DNA of 64,000 nucleotides, taken from CAYRJD01 sp965247395 (lineage in GTDB: Bacteria; Actinomycetota; Acidimicrobiia; Acidimicrobiales; Poriferisodalaceae). This document shows positions 17,786-25,355 of the stretch, one piece after another. The notes under the pieces were generated by a model that had not been told where the DNA came from, did not search any database, and saw only the letters and a program-made list of their open reading frames with translations. The stretch's first letter is position 1; each line of letters opens with the position of its first letter. Both the position numbers and the translations under genes were made by a program. The stretch lies in assembly GCA_965247395.1 (NCBI GenBank), contig OZ252012.1, forward strand, positions 1,984,001 through 2,048,000, read 5' to 3'.

Positions 17786-17847
17786 CGCCGGACAGACCCA
17801 AAACTTATACACAGAGATTTAGAAACAGGAAATAGAAAGCAAGACAA

Positions 17848-18813
17848 ATGACACTCAACAAGATTTTGATATTCGCTGAAGGTGGCGCGGATGGCCCTTC
17901 GACACTCACTTTGGAGATGGCAACCAAGGCTCGTGCGCTGGCCGGATCCGTGGAAGCGTTCACCGTTGGTTACGGCCAGGAGATGGCAGAGGCCTTAGGT
18001 GCCCATGGAGTAACGGTGGTTCACGATGCTGGTGCTGTCGGGGAACGGTTGGTTGGCCCGCACGCAGCGGTTGCATTGCAGGCTCACTTGGCAGCCGACA
18101 GCGCCGATGCGGTGTTCTTCGGGCAAACCACAGATGGGCGTGATACCGCAGCCAGGTTGTCTGTGCTGCTGGATCAGCCGGTAATGACCAACAACGTGGG
18201 AGCAGAGTTGTCGGGCGACGACAAGCTGGTGGTGGAAGAGCCGATCTTCGGCGGTGTGAAGAACATCTTCACGCAGTGGGAGTCGGACGGGACAGCGATT
18301 GCGCTGTTCAGGCCAAAGAGCTTTGAAGCCGAGCCAAGCGGTGGGGGAGCAGCCGAGGTGCGTAGCGCTGCTACTGCCGATGCCGGTGTGGCGGGCAGCG
18401 CTGTGGTTACCGGGCGACACGAAGAAGAACGCTCCGGACCTCAGCTGGACGATGCCGCAGTGGTGATATCGGGCGGCCGAGGTTTAGGCAGCCCAGAGGC
18501 TTATGCGATGGTTGAGGAGTTAGCGGGCTTGTTAGGCGCGGCCGCGGGTGCGTCCAGGGCGATAGTGGATGCTGGCTGGGTGCCGTATTCCATGCAGGTT
18601 GGCCAGACCGGCAAGGTCGTGAAGCCGAGCGTGTACATAGCTTGCGGCATTTCGGGAGCGACTCAGCACTTGGTGGGGATGAAGGGCTCGAAGAACATTA
18701 TTGCTATCAACAAGGATGCAGAGGCGCCGATATTCGGTGTTTCAGACCTCGGCATCGTGGGTGATGTGCATAAGGTGCTACCAGCGTTGATTGAGGCGCT
18801 AAAGGCGCGATAG
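17848..18813 (+). CDS. etfA: Electron transfer flavoprotein alpha subunit
   Basis: A 321-residue EtfA. The C-terminal FAD domain shows SGGRGLGSPEAY, ASRAIVDAGWVPYSMQVGQTG and ACGISGATQHLVGM, which bind the flavin, followed by INKDAEAPIFGVSDLGIVGD. It forms a heterodimer with EtfB. The gene starts 62 bases after etfB and is probably in the same transcript. It is the last ordinary chromosomal gene before the nuclease island, whose first start codon lies 75 bases downstream. Confidence 0.94.
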   Translation: MTLNKILIFAEGGADGPSTLTLEMATKARALAGSVEAFTVGYGQEMAEALGAHGVTVVHDAGAVGERLVGPHAAVALQAHLAADSADAVFFGQTTDGRDTAARLSVLLDQPVMTNNVGAELSGDDKLVVEEPIFGGVKNIFTQWESDGTAIALFRPKSFEAEPSGGGAAEVRSAATADAGVAGSAVVTGRHEEERSGPQLDDAAVVISGGRGLGSPEAYAMVEELAGLLGAAAGASRAIVDAGWVPYSMQVGQTGKVVKPSVYIACGISGATQHLVGMKGSKNIIAINKDAEAPIFGVSDLGIVGDVHKVLPALIEALKAR

Positions 18814-18861
18814 CCAGTATTCCTGCCAGATGAGAGTGGCTGGGCTAACCTCGCGGCAGTT

Positions 18862-18905
18862 CGCCCCATCGTAGATAGGCCACTTCCTATGTCACTTGAA
18901 GACAC
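18862..18905 (+). repeat. Gene-boundary repeat, copy before island gene 1
   Basis: The stretch CCCCATCGTAGATAGGCCAC plus TTCCT and the start ATGTCACTTGAAGA is nearly identical to the junctions before island genes 2, 3 and 4. There it contains the end (H-H-R-stop) of the preceding gene. Before gene 1 no such gene exists, so this copy looks like the residual 3' end of a lost or unduplicated unit. Confidence 0.75.
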
Positions 18906-20067
18906 TATTCGTAAAATTGCCGATGCCTCTTTGCCTGGGAATGAAGAAGAAGCAAAGTTTCGAGCGATCGGGCCGATCCTCGAAGACTTGGGCTGGGATG
19001 TTCGCGGTCTCAACGGTGATCTAGAAGTCGAATTCGAGAGGGCGGTTGGTCCTGGGAAAGGTGCCAAGCAAGTCGGTAGAGCCGATATTGCTCTCATGAG
19101 GGTTAAGGGCCAGAGGGAATGTGTCTGTCTTGTCGAAGCCAAGGCCCCGAAAGCTAAGTTAGAAGATCACGTTGACCAGCTTGTTGGATATGCGTTTCAT
19201 GAGGGCGCAGATATATGTGTGCTTACGAATTCGCGGGATTGGTGGTTGTATTTGCCGCGCGAGAAGGGGCAGATTTCAGAGAAGAAATTCGCGAGTTTGA
19301 AAATTGATGACTCTCCAGACCAGGTAGCTGACGACCTAGAGCGATTCTTGGGAAAAGAAAATCTTCTAAAAGGAGTGGCTGAGAAACAGGCTAAGGGGAG
19401 GCTTAAGGCACTTAGAGATGCTGATTCTTTGAATGCTGCGCTGCCAGATATCTGGAACAAAATGACAAGCGGTCTAGACCAGGACTTGGTTGAACTAATT
19501 ACCAGAAAAACCTATACGCAAATTGGTCAAAGCCCATCTCTTGAACAAATTAAAGCTTTTTTACAGGGGGCGCCGCTATCAAATTTACCTACTAGTAGTG
19601 GTACACTACAGAAGAAACCAGAGCAAAAACCGACACTAAGCCCAAAACCGCAGTCAACTGAGCGGCGTATAAGGAATAAGCCTAGTAAACCTAGCTACCT
19701 GGTCTTATTTGATGAACGGCATTCGGTGAAGTCACACAAAGATATATTATTCAAGGTTGTAGAAGTTTTGCATAATATGCACAAACAAAGGCTACTCGAG
19801 GTATTATCTGAGAATTGGGATAATGTGAGTTCGCTTATTTCCTATAAGAAGGAAAATAAATGGTTTGAAAAACGCGATAGCAGTCCATATCAGGTTCACT
19901 CTCATGGTAACTCTGCAAATATATGGCAGAAGTCTCGCAAATTACTGGAAGAAACAGGTAACAAAATTAGCGACCTAAGGGTATTTGATGAGCATGACCA
20001 AGAGCTTGGTATCAGGGGCCATATAGTTACCACGGTCTCAGGTGATGTTTCGCCCCATCACAGATAG
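18889..20067 (+). CDS. Island gene 1: HsdR_N-type nuclease-domain protein with one A module
   Basis: A 392-residue protein. The N-terminal domain (about 1-165) resembles the HsdR N-terminal PD-(D/E)XK nuclease fold: a helix with NEEEAKF, EVEFER, then RADIAL (D66) and CLVEAKAP (E83, K85) form the likely catalytic set, followed by ICVLTNSRDWWLYLP. A helical region (about 165-228) and a Lys/Pro/Gln linker (about 229-267) lead to one C-terminal A module (about 268-375). No helicase motifs occur, so it is not a full HsdR. GC drops inside the gene: 32 of 60 bases at 19081-19140 against 20 of 60 at 19741-19800. It ends H-H-R, 10 bases before gene 2. Confidence 0.85.
   Translation: MSLEDTIRKIADASLPGNEEEAKFRAIGPILEDLGWDVRGLNGDLEVEFERAVGPGKGAKQVGRADIALMRVKGQRECVCLVEAKAPKAKLEDHVDQLVGYAFHEGADICVLTNSRDWWLYLPREKGQISEKKFASLKIDDSPDQVADDLERFLGKENLLKGVAEKQAKGRLKALRDADSLNAALPDIWNKMTSGLDQDLVELITRKTYTQIGQSPSLEQIKAFLQGAPLSNLPTSSGTLQKKPEQKPTLSPKPQSTERRIRNKPSKPSYLVLFDERHSVKSHKDILFKVVEVLHNMHKQRLLEVLSENWDNVSSLISYKKENKWFEKRDSSPYQVHSHGNSANIWQKSRKLLEETGNKISDLRVFDEHDQELGIRGHIVTTVSGDVSPHHR
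19690..20025 (+). repeat. A module (subtype I) of island gene 1
   Basis: Coding repeat of about 110 codons beginning PSYLVLF. It has a short strand, then KDILFKVVEVLHNM, a variable centre, KSRKLLEETG and DLRVFDEHDQELG. Subtype I is marked by SENWDNVSSLIS and HSHGN and is shared with gene 3 and the first A module of gene 4. Confidence 0.8.
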
Positions 20068-20077
20068 ACCATTTCCT

Positions 20078-21739
20078 ATGTCACTTGAAGAAACTATTAA
20101 TCGAATTGCTGGCGCTTCTTTGCCTGCAAATGAAGAAGAAGCAAAGTTTCAAGCGATCGGGCCGATCCTCGAAGACTTGGGCTGGGACTTTCGCAATATC
20201 AACGGTGACCGAGAAGTCGAATTCGAGAGAGCAGTTGGCCTTAGTAAAGGCCATAAGCAGGCTGGTAGAGCTGATATTGCTCTCATGAAGATTACTAGAA
20301 GTAAGAAAGAATGTGTCTGTCTTGTCGAAGCCAAGGCACCCAAAGCCAAGCTAGATAATCACGTTGGCCAGCTTGTTAACTACGCGTTTCATGAAGGCGT
20401 AGATATATGTGTGCTTACGAATTCGCGGGATTGGTGGTTGTACTTGCCACGCGAAAAAGGACCGATCTCAGATCGAAAATTCGCGAGCTTGAAAATTGAT
20501 GACTCCTCGGATCGAGTGGCTGACGACCTAGAACGATTCTTAGGAAAAGAAAATCTTATAAAGGGGGAGGCAGAGGTTCAAGCAAAGGTAAGGCTTAAGG
20601 CGCTTAAAAATGCTAATTCCTTGACTACTGAACTACCAGTTGTTTGGGATAAAATGAAAAGTGACCCTGACCAGGGCTTGGTTGAACTAATTTCCCGAAG
20701 AGTTTCTGACAAGATTGGCCTCAGCCCAGACCCAAAGCAAGTCAAAGCTCTGCTGCATGGAGAATCAATTCCAAATGTACCTAACGCTCGTAATGAGCAA
20801 AAGCATAGATCCGAGAATAGGCTGGCTCCTATTTTAACCCCACAGCCAAGTAGGCAGAATTCAAGGAATAAGTCCAGTATACCTAGTTATCTAACTCTTT
20901 TTGGTGAACAACACCCGGTCAAGTTATACGTAGACATATTGTTCAAAGTGGTAGAGGTTTTGCATAACATGTATAAACCAAGATTACTCGATATACTGTC
21001 CGCGAACTGGGATGATAAGAGGTTACATATTTCTGACAGAAAAGAGACTGACAGGTTTACAACTCGTAGTAGTATACCGTATTGGCTCAATACTCATATA
21101 AGCGCTGTTAATATAATAAAAAAGTCTCATAAGATGTTAGATGAAACAGGTAACAATGCTAACGATCTGAGAGTATTTGATGAACATAGGCAGGAACTTG
21201 GTATCGAAGGTCGTCTAATTCTACCAAAATCTGCTAAAGTCGGCCTTGCCTTAGACTCAAAACATAAACCTAACAACAAGCAGGCTCCCAAACCAGAACC
21301 TCAGTCAGGTGGACAGAGGTCAAGGACTAGTGTTATTAAACCTAGCTATCTAGTTTTATTTGGTGAACAGCATTCGGTAAAAAGATACAGAGATGTATTA
21401 TTCAAAGTGGTGGAAACTTTGCATGGTATATACACACCAAGGCTACTCGAGATATTGTCTGAGAATTGGGGTAATGCGAATTTACATATTTCAAATAGAA
21501 AGGAAAATAAATACTTTGAACCTTGCGATAATACGCCGTATTGGATTCATGCTGTAGCGAATGCTGCTGCCATGCTAAAAAAATCGCGCAAAATGTTGGA
21601 AGAAACAGGTAACAAAGCTAGCGATCTGAGAGTATTTGATGAGCATGGGCGAGAACTTACTATCAAAGATCGTTTTGTTCTGCCAAAATCTAACAACGAC
21701 CCATCCCCTCACAGAGTAGGCACTCCCTATGTCACTTGA
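20078..21739 (+). CDS. Island gene 2: HsdR_N-type nuclease-domain protein with two A modules
   Basis: A 553-residue paralogue of gene 1. The nuclease domain is nearly the same as that of gene 1 (D66, E84, K86 in RADIAL and CLVEAKAP). After the helical region and linker come two A modules (about 268-384 and 422-537) separated by a Lys/Pro/Gln-rich linker. The frame is open upstream to 20042 but ATG 20078 matches the start of the other copies. The usual H-H-R-stop is altered to HRVGTPYVT, and translation ends at a TGA at 21737-21739 inside the start region of gene 3, giving an 11-base overlap. No function is established. Confidence 0.84.
   Translation: MSLEETINRIAGASLPANEEEAKFQAIGPILEDLGWDFRNINGDREVEFERAVGLSKGHKQAGRADIALMKITRSKKECVCLVEAKAPKAKLDNHVGQLVNYAFHEGVDICVLTNSRDWWLYLPREKGPISDRKFASLKIDDSSDRVADDLERFLGKENLIKGEAEVQAKVRLKALKNANSLTTELPVVWDKMKSDPDQGLVELISRRVSDKIGLSPDPKQVKALLHGESIPNVPNARNEQKHRSENRLAPILTPQPSRQNSRNKSSIPSYLTLFGEQHPVKLYVDILFKVVEVLHNMYKPRLLDILSANWDDKRLHISDRKETDRFTTRSSIPYWLNTHISAVNIIKKSHKMLDETGNNANDLRVFDEHRQELGIEGRLILPKSAKVGLALDSKHKPNNKQAPKPEPQSGGQRSRTSVIKPSYLVLFGEQHSVKRYRDVLFKVVETLHGIYTPRLLEILSENWGNANLHISNRKENKYFEPCDNTPYWIHAVANAAAMLKKSRKMLEETGNKASDLRVFDEHGRELTIKDRFVLPKSNNDPSPHRVGTPYVT
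20882..21230 (+). repeat. First A module (subtype II) of island gene 2
   Basis: A module beginning PSYLTLFGEQHPVK with VDILFKVVEVLHNMYKPRLL, NTHISAVNIIKKS and ETGNNANDLRVFDEH. The centre (RLHISDRKE, IPYWLNTH) places it with subtype II, as in the second A modules of genes 2 and 4. Confidence 0.78.
21341..21691 (+). repeat. Second A module (subtype II) of island gene 2
   Basis: A module beginning PSYLVLFGEQHSVKRYRDV, with NLHISNRKENKYFE and CDNTPYWIHAV. It is the closest relative in the window of the last module of gene 4 (24901-25236), and the linker before it (EPQSGGQRS) is also shared with that gene. Confidence 0.8.
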
Positions 21740-21744
21740 AGACA
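21706..21744 (+). repeat. Gene-boundary repeat, junction of island genes 2 and 3
   Basis: The junction reads CCCTCACAGAGTAGGCACTC then CCTATGTCACTTGAAGA. Relative to the other copies, AGATAG has become AGAGTAG, which moves the original TAG out of frame and lets gene 2 run on to TGA at 21737. Confidence 0.7.
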
Positions 21745-22928
21745 CCATTCGTCGAATTGCAGATCGCTTTGTAAAAAACGATCTTCCAGGTAATGAAGAA
21801 GAGGGGAAAAATCAAGTCATAATCCCAATCCTGGGAGAGCTAGGTTGGGATGTGTACAACCAGCGTGGAACCTCAGAAGTCGAGTATGAGCGGCCCGTGA
21901 AGCACAGTGGGGCTAAAAACCCAGATTTCGTTGATATTGCACTGCATAGCACAAAAAAAAGAAATCGAGAATGCGTTTACCTAGTTGAAGCTAAGGCCCC
22001 GAAAAAGAGTCTGAAAGATCATGTAGCGCAACTCTTTAAGTATGCAGTTAATGAAGGCGTTGACCTATGTGTGCTTACAAACGCAGAAGAATGGTGGCTC
22101 TATCTTCCTCTTGAAAAGGGGGAAGATAGGAGATTTGCTGAAATAAATTTTGGCAAAGACGACCCGGATCAGATAGTAAACAAACTAGAGCAATTTTTGA
22201 GAAGAGAAAATGTTCTGGACGAAACAGCTGAGGAAGCAGCTAAGGAAAGACTTAAGGCGCTTAGAGATGTTGAGTATTTGAACGCCGAGCTGCCAAGCAC
22301 TTGGAACAAAATGATAAGTGACCCTGACCAAGGCTTGGTTAAATTAATTGCCCAAAGAGTTTCTGCCAGGATTCACCTCAGCCCAGACCCGAAACAAATC
22401 AAGGATTTTTTGCAGGGAAAGCCGCTTCAAGATTTTCCCACCAAGAGCCCTAACAAGAGCAATGGCCCACAGAAGAAACCAGAGCAAAAGCCTGCATCTA
22501 AGCCTCAACCACAGACGGGTGGGCAAGATTCAAAGAAAAAGTCCAGTAAGCCTAGCTACATAGTTCTATTTGGTGAACGGCATTCTGTAAAAACATATAA
22601 AGATATACTATTTAAAGTAGTAGAGATTTTGCATAATATGTATGAGCCAAGACTGCTTGAGATCTTGTCTGAGAATTGGGATGATGTGAGCTGGCTTATT
22701 TCCCACAAAATGGAAAATAGGCGGTTTGAAAAACGCGATAGCATTCCATATCATGTTAGCTCTCATGGTAATTTTATAACTATGTTATGGAGATCTCGTA
22801 AGCTGCTGGAAGAAACCGGCAGCAAAGGTGGTGATCTAAAAGTATTCGATGAGCATGGGCAAGAGATTGATACCAAGGGCAGTCTAGTTCTCCCAATTTC
22901 AGGTAACGATTTATCCCATCACAGATAG
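21729..22928 (+). CDS. Island gene 3: HsdR_N-type nuclease-domain protein with one A module
   Basis: A 399-residue paralogue. Its N-terminal domain differs from genes 1 and 2 by a KNDLP insertion (about 16-20) and belongs with gene 4: NEEEGKNQVIIPILGELGWD, SEVEYER, FVDIAL (D69) and YLVEAKAP (E87, K89). The central helical segment (LVKLIAQRVSARIHLSPDPK), however, is closest to gene 2. A linker rich in Lys, Pro and Gln (about 235-274) leads to one subtype I A module (about 275-390). It ends SHHR-stop, 10 bases before the start of gene 4. It is low in GC throughout its 3' half (16 of 60 bases at 22561-22620). Confidence 0.84.
   Translation: MSLEDTIRRIADRFVKNDLPGNEEEGKNQVIIPILGELGWDVYNQRGTSEVEYERPVKHSGAKNPDFVDIALHSTKKRNRECVYLVEAKAPKKSLKDHVAQLFKYAVNEGVDLCVLTNAEEWWLYLPLEKGEDRRFAEINFGKDDPDQIVNKLEQFLRRENVLDETAEEAAKERLKALRDVEYLNAELPSTWNKMISDPDQGLVKLIAQRVSARIHLSPDPKQIKDFLQGKPLQDFPTKSPNKSNGPQKKPEQKPASKPQPQTGGQDSKKKSSKPSYIVLFGERHSVKTYKDILFKVVEILHNMYEPRLLEILSENWDDVSWLISHKMENRRFEKRDSIPYHVSSHGNFITMLWRSRKLLEETGSKGGDLKVFDEHGQEIDTKGSLVLPISGNDLSHHR
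22551..22905 (+). repeat. A module (subtype I) of island gene 3
   Basis: A module beginning PSYIVLFGERHSVKTYKDI, with SENWDDVSWLISHK and SSHGN in the centre and KSRKLLEETG replaced by RSRKLLEETG. It is closest to the first A module of gene 4 and the single one of gene 1. Confidence 0.8.
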
Positions 22929-22954
22929 GCCACTTACCATGTCACTTGAAGAAA
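22914..22954 (+). repeat. Gene-boundary repeat, junction of island genes 3 and 4
   Basis: The junction CCCATCACAGATAGGCCACT then TACC and ATGTCACTTGAAGA contains the TAG stop of gene 3 and the ATG of gene 4, 10 bases apart, exactly as at the gene 1/2 junction (20051-20094). The spacing favours re-initiation after the stop. Confidence 0.75.
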
Positions 22955-25260
22955 CTGTTAACCGGCTTGTAGATCGCTTTGCTAAAAATGATCTTCCACG
23001 TAACGAAGAAGAAGCAAAAAACCAGGTCATAATCCCTATACTGGGAGAACTGGGTTGGGATGTTTACCGCAAGCGTGGAACCTCAGAGGTCGAATACGAA
23101 CGCTCTGTGAGGCACAATAAGGCTGCTAGTCCAGATCGTATTGATATAGCACTTTATAATGTAGAGAAGAGAAAACCAATATGTGTTTGTCTAATTGAAG
23201 CTAAGGCCCCAAGCAAGAATCTGGAAGATCATGTAAAACAACTCTATGTGTACGCAATGCAGGAAGGTGCTGACTTATGCATTCTTACAAACGCAAGAGA
23301 ATGGTGGCTTTACCTTCCTCGCGAAAAAGCAGAAGATCGAAGATTTGCTCGGATCAACTTTGCTAAAGATAATCCAGATCAGATAATAGGTGAACTGGAA
23401 CAGTTTTTGGGGAGAGAAAATGTTCTGGACGGAACGGCTGAGGACCAGGCTAGGGAAAGGATTAAGGAGCTTGAAAATCTTAATTTCCTAAATGATGAGT
23501 TACCAGATATCTGGAAAGAAATGCAAAGTGACCCAAACCAGGACTTGGTTGAACTAATTACCCAAGTAACTTATACGGAAATTGGCCTAAGTCCATCTTT
23601 CGAACAAGTTAAAGCCCTATTGCGCAGGGACCCATTTTCAAATATACCTAACCCTCGTAATGAATCAAAACCTAGGCCAGAGAGTAAACTAACACTTAAC
23701 CAAAAATCACAGCCAGGTGCGCAGAGCTCAGGCGGTAAATCAACTAAACCTAGCTACATAGTTCTATTTGAGAAACAGCATTCGATAGAAACATACAAAG
23801 ATATATTATTTAAAGTAGTGGAAGCTTTGCATAATATGTATGAACCAAGACTGCTTGAAACATTGTCTGAAAACTGGGATGATGTGAGCTGGCTTATTTC
23901 AAGTATAAAGGAAGATAGAAAATTTGAAACTCGCGATAACATTTCCTATTGGGTTAACTCTCGTGGTAATCACGTAACTATATTCTGGAAATCTCGTAAG
24001 CTATTGAAAGAAACCGATAACAAACCTGGGGATTTAAGAGTATTTAACAAACATGGGCAAGAACTTGATGTTAAAGGTAGCAGAGTTTTGCCAATCTTAG
24101 ACGGGGATTCACTCCAGCAAGATGAGCAGACAGAGTCCGCTAGTCGCAAACGTGGTCCTATTCCAACATCATTCACACTACTTGGGCAAACACATCAATC
24201 AAGATCTAGGGCAGCGCTTCCTGTAGACGTGATGAAGCTAGTTTGGGATGATCGCTCTGGGGATTTTGAAAAGCTAAAAACGCTAAGCCTTGGGAAATAT
24301 TTCTCAAGCACGATTGAAGAGCTCGATACACTAGCTCAAATTGGCGATTCAGACTTCTATTTAGAAAAAAACCGTGATGCAATTGACCTGTTAAAGGCGG
24401 CCTATTTCTTACTAGAAGCTCTTGGCTATGAGCACAGTGATCTTGCTATTGAATACCCCGACGGAATCGTCGGACCAGGCACAAAACTTATCCCAGGCAA
24501 TGAAGACATCGAAGTTGAGGTCCGAGCGCCTAGACCGGTTTCATTTGTGCTGCTTGGTGAGATGACATCAACAAGCTCGCACTCCCATATTGCGCAGAGT
24601 GTTTATGACACTATGTTCGAAACACATGGCGATCGTTTCGCCGAGATTGAGAACCATCCTGGAAATCGCCGAGCGATTATTTCGCAAACGCCGGAAGAGC
24701 TTGTAACACCTCGTTCTATCGGAGACTCTGGCTACTACCTTGAGGCTGGCCTGTTTTCAATGAAAAAAAGTCTCGATAGGAGACTCTGGACGTGCCATCA
24801 GTTGCTTGGAGCGCTTGGTTATACCGAGGATGACTTCGAGATTCACCCCGAACCAGAAACGCAGTCAAGTGGGCAGAGTTCCAGTAATAAGCACGTTAAA
24901 CCTAGCTATCTAGTTTTATTTGGTGAACAGCATTCGGTAAAAAGATACAAAGACGTATTATTCAAAGTGGTGGAAACTTTGCATGGCATGTATAAGCCAA
25001 GGCTACTTGAGATGTTATCTGTAAACTGGGATAATGTGAATTTGCATATTTCAAGCAGAAAAGAAAATGAGTACTTTGAACATTGCGATAACACGCCGTA
25101 TTGGGTTCATACTGTACTGAGTGCTGCTACCGCGATAAGAAAGTCGCGTAAACTGTTGGAAGAAACAGGTAATAATGCTAACGATCTAAAAATATTTGAT
25201 GAGTATGGGCGAGAACTTAATTTTAAAATCGGCGCCGGAGGCCGGGTCATCAGGATCTAA
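22939..25260 (+). CDS. Island gene 4: chimeric HsdR_N-type protein with A-B1-B2-A modules
   Basis: A 773-residue paralogue, the largest of the array. The nuclease domain (D69 in IDIAL; E87 and K89 in CLIEAKAP) matches gene 3, and the central helical segment (LVELITQVTYTEIGLSPS) matches gene 1. After it come a subtype I A module (about 270-387), a block of two B modules (about 400-640) almost identical to the C-terminal half of gene 5, and a subtype II A module (about 655-766) like the last one of gene 2. The final residues (GAGGRVIRI) are unlike other copies, and an in-frame vestige of the usual tail follows the stop. It looks assembled from pieces of its neighbours. Confidence 0.84.
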   Translation: MSLEETVNRLVDRFAKNDLPRNEEEAKNQVIIPILGELGWDVYRKRGTSEVEYERSVRHNKAASPDRIDIALYNVEKRKPICVCLIEAKAPSKNLEDHVKQLYVYAMQEGADLCILTNAREWWLYLPREKAEDRRFARINFAKDNPDQIIGELEQFLGRENVLDGTAEDQARERIKELENLNFLNDELPDIWKEMQSDPNQDLVELITQVTYTEIGLSPSFEQVKALLRRDPFSNIPNPRNESKPRPESKLTLNQKSQPGAQSSGGKSTKPSYIVLFEKQHSIETYKDILFKVVEALHNMYEPRLLETLSENWDDVSWLISSIKEDRKFETRDNISYWVNSRGNHVTIFWKSRKLLKETDNKPGDLRVFNKHGQELDVKGSRVLPILDGDSLQQDEQTESASRKRGPIPTSFTLLGQTHQSRSRAALPVDVMKLVWDDRSGDFEKLKTLSLGKYFSSTIEELDTLAQIGDSDFYLEKNRDAIDLLKAAYFLLEALGYEHSDLAIEYPDGIVGPGTKLIPGNEDIEVEVRAPRPVSFVLLGEMTSTSSHSHIAQSVYDTMFETHGDRFAEIENHPGNRRAIISQTPEELVTPRSIGDSGYYLEAGLFSMKKSLDRRLWTCHQLLGALGYTEDDFEIHPEPETQSSGQSSSNKHVKPSYLVLFGEQHSVKRYKDVLFKVVETLHGMYKPRLLEMLSVNWDNVNLHISSRKENEYFEHCDNTPYWVHTVLSAATAIRKSRKLLEETGNNANDLKIFDEYGRELNFKIGAGGRVIRI
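23749..24100 (+). repeat. First A module (subtype I) of island gene 4
   Basis: A module beginning PSYIVLFEKQHSIETYKDI, with SENWDDVSWLISS and WVNSRGN centre and KSRKLLKETDNK. It is closest to the gene 3 module. Confidence 0.78.
24131..24864 (+). repeat. B1-B2 module block, copy in island gene 4
   Basis: A 734-base coding block, matched almost base for base by 26152-26898 in gene 5. B1 starts PIPTSFTLLGQTHQS and contains KYFSSTIEELD and DSDFYLEKNRDAIDLLKAAY. B2 starts PVSFVLLGEMTSTSSHSHIA and ends TCHQLLGALGYTEDDFEIHP. The overall pattern (strand, helix, variable centre, YxLE/YYLE, helix, LLxxLGY.. DL/DF) parallels the A modules, so A and B are probably distant versions of one fold. Confidence 0.82.
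24901..25236 (+). repeat. Second A module (subtype II) of island gene 4
   Basis: A module beginning PSYLVLFGEQHSVKRYKDV with NLHISSRKENEYFEHCDNTP in the centre, very close to the second module of gene 2. The linker before it (ETQSSGQSSSNKHVK) also follows that of gene 2. Confidence 0.8.
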
Positions 25261-25323
25261 GCAGTATTTGATGTGCATGAGCTTAATAACAAAGATGGTC
25301 AAGTTTCAGCAAAATCTGGCTAG
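25261..25323 (+). pseudogene. Vestigial A-module tail after the stop of island gene 4
   Basis: Directly after the TAA of gene 4, and in the same frame, 20 codons read AVFDVHELNNKDGQVSAKSG before a TAG at 25321. This resembles the normal module end (RVFDEHGQELDIKG..LPKSG). It appears to be the end of a further module or of the original gene, left behind when the present C-terminus was created by recombination or a deletion. Confidence 0.6.
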
Positions 25324-25355
25324 ATTACTTCTCTTGATTTGGTAATGCCCTTCTA

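Noticed and set aside
18889..22928. Tandem genes as an assembly artefact
   Set aside because: The copies differ at many positions, have different module numbers and belong to different subtypes per segment, which simple duplication of reads would not produce. Read coverage could still be checked.
18862..25323. The regularly repeated sequences in the island as a CRISPR array or transposon ends
   Set aside because: The repeats are long coding modules and gene junctions 1.2-2 kb apart, not short direct repeats with spacers, and no cas gene, transposase or integrase is present.
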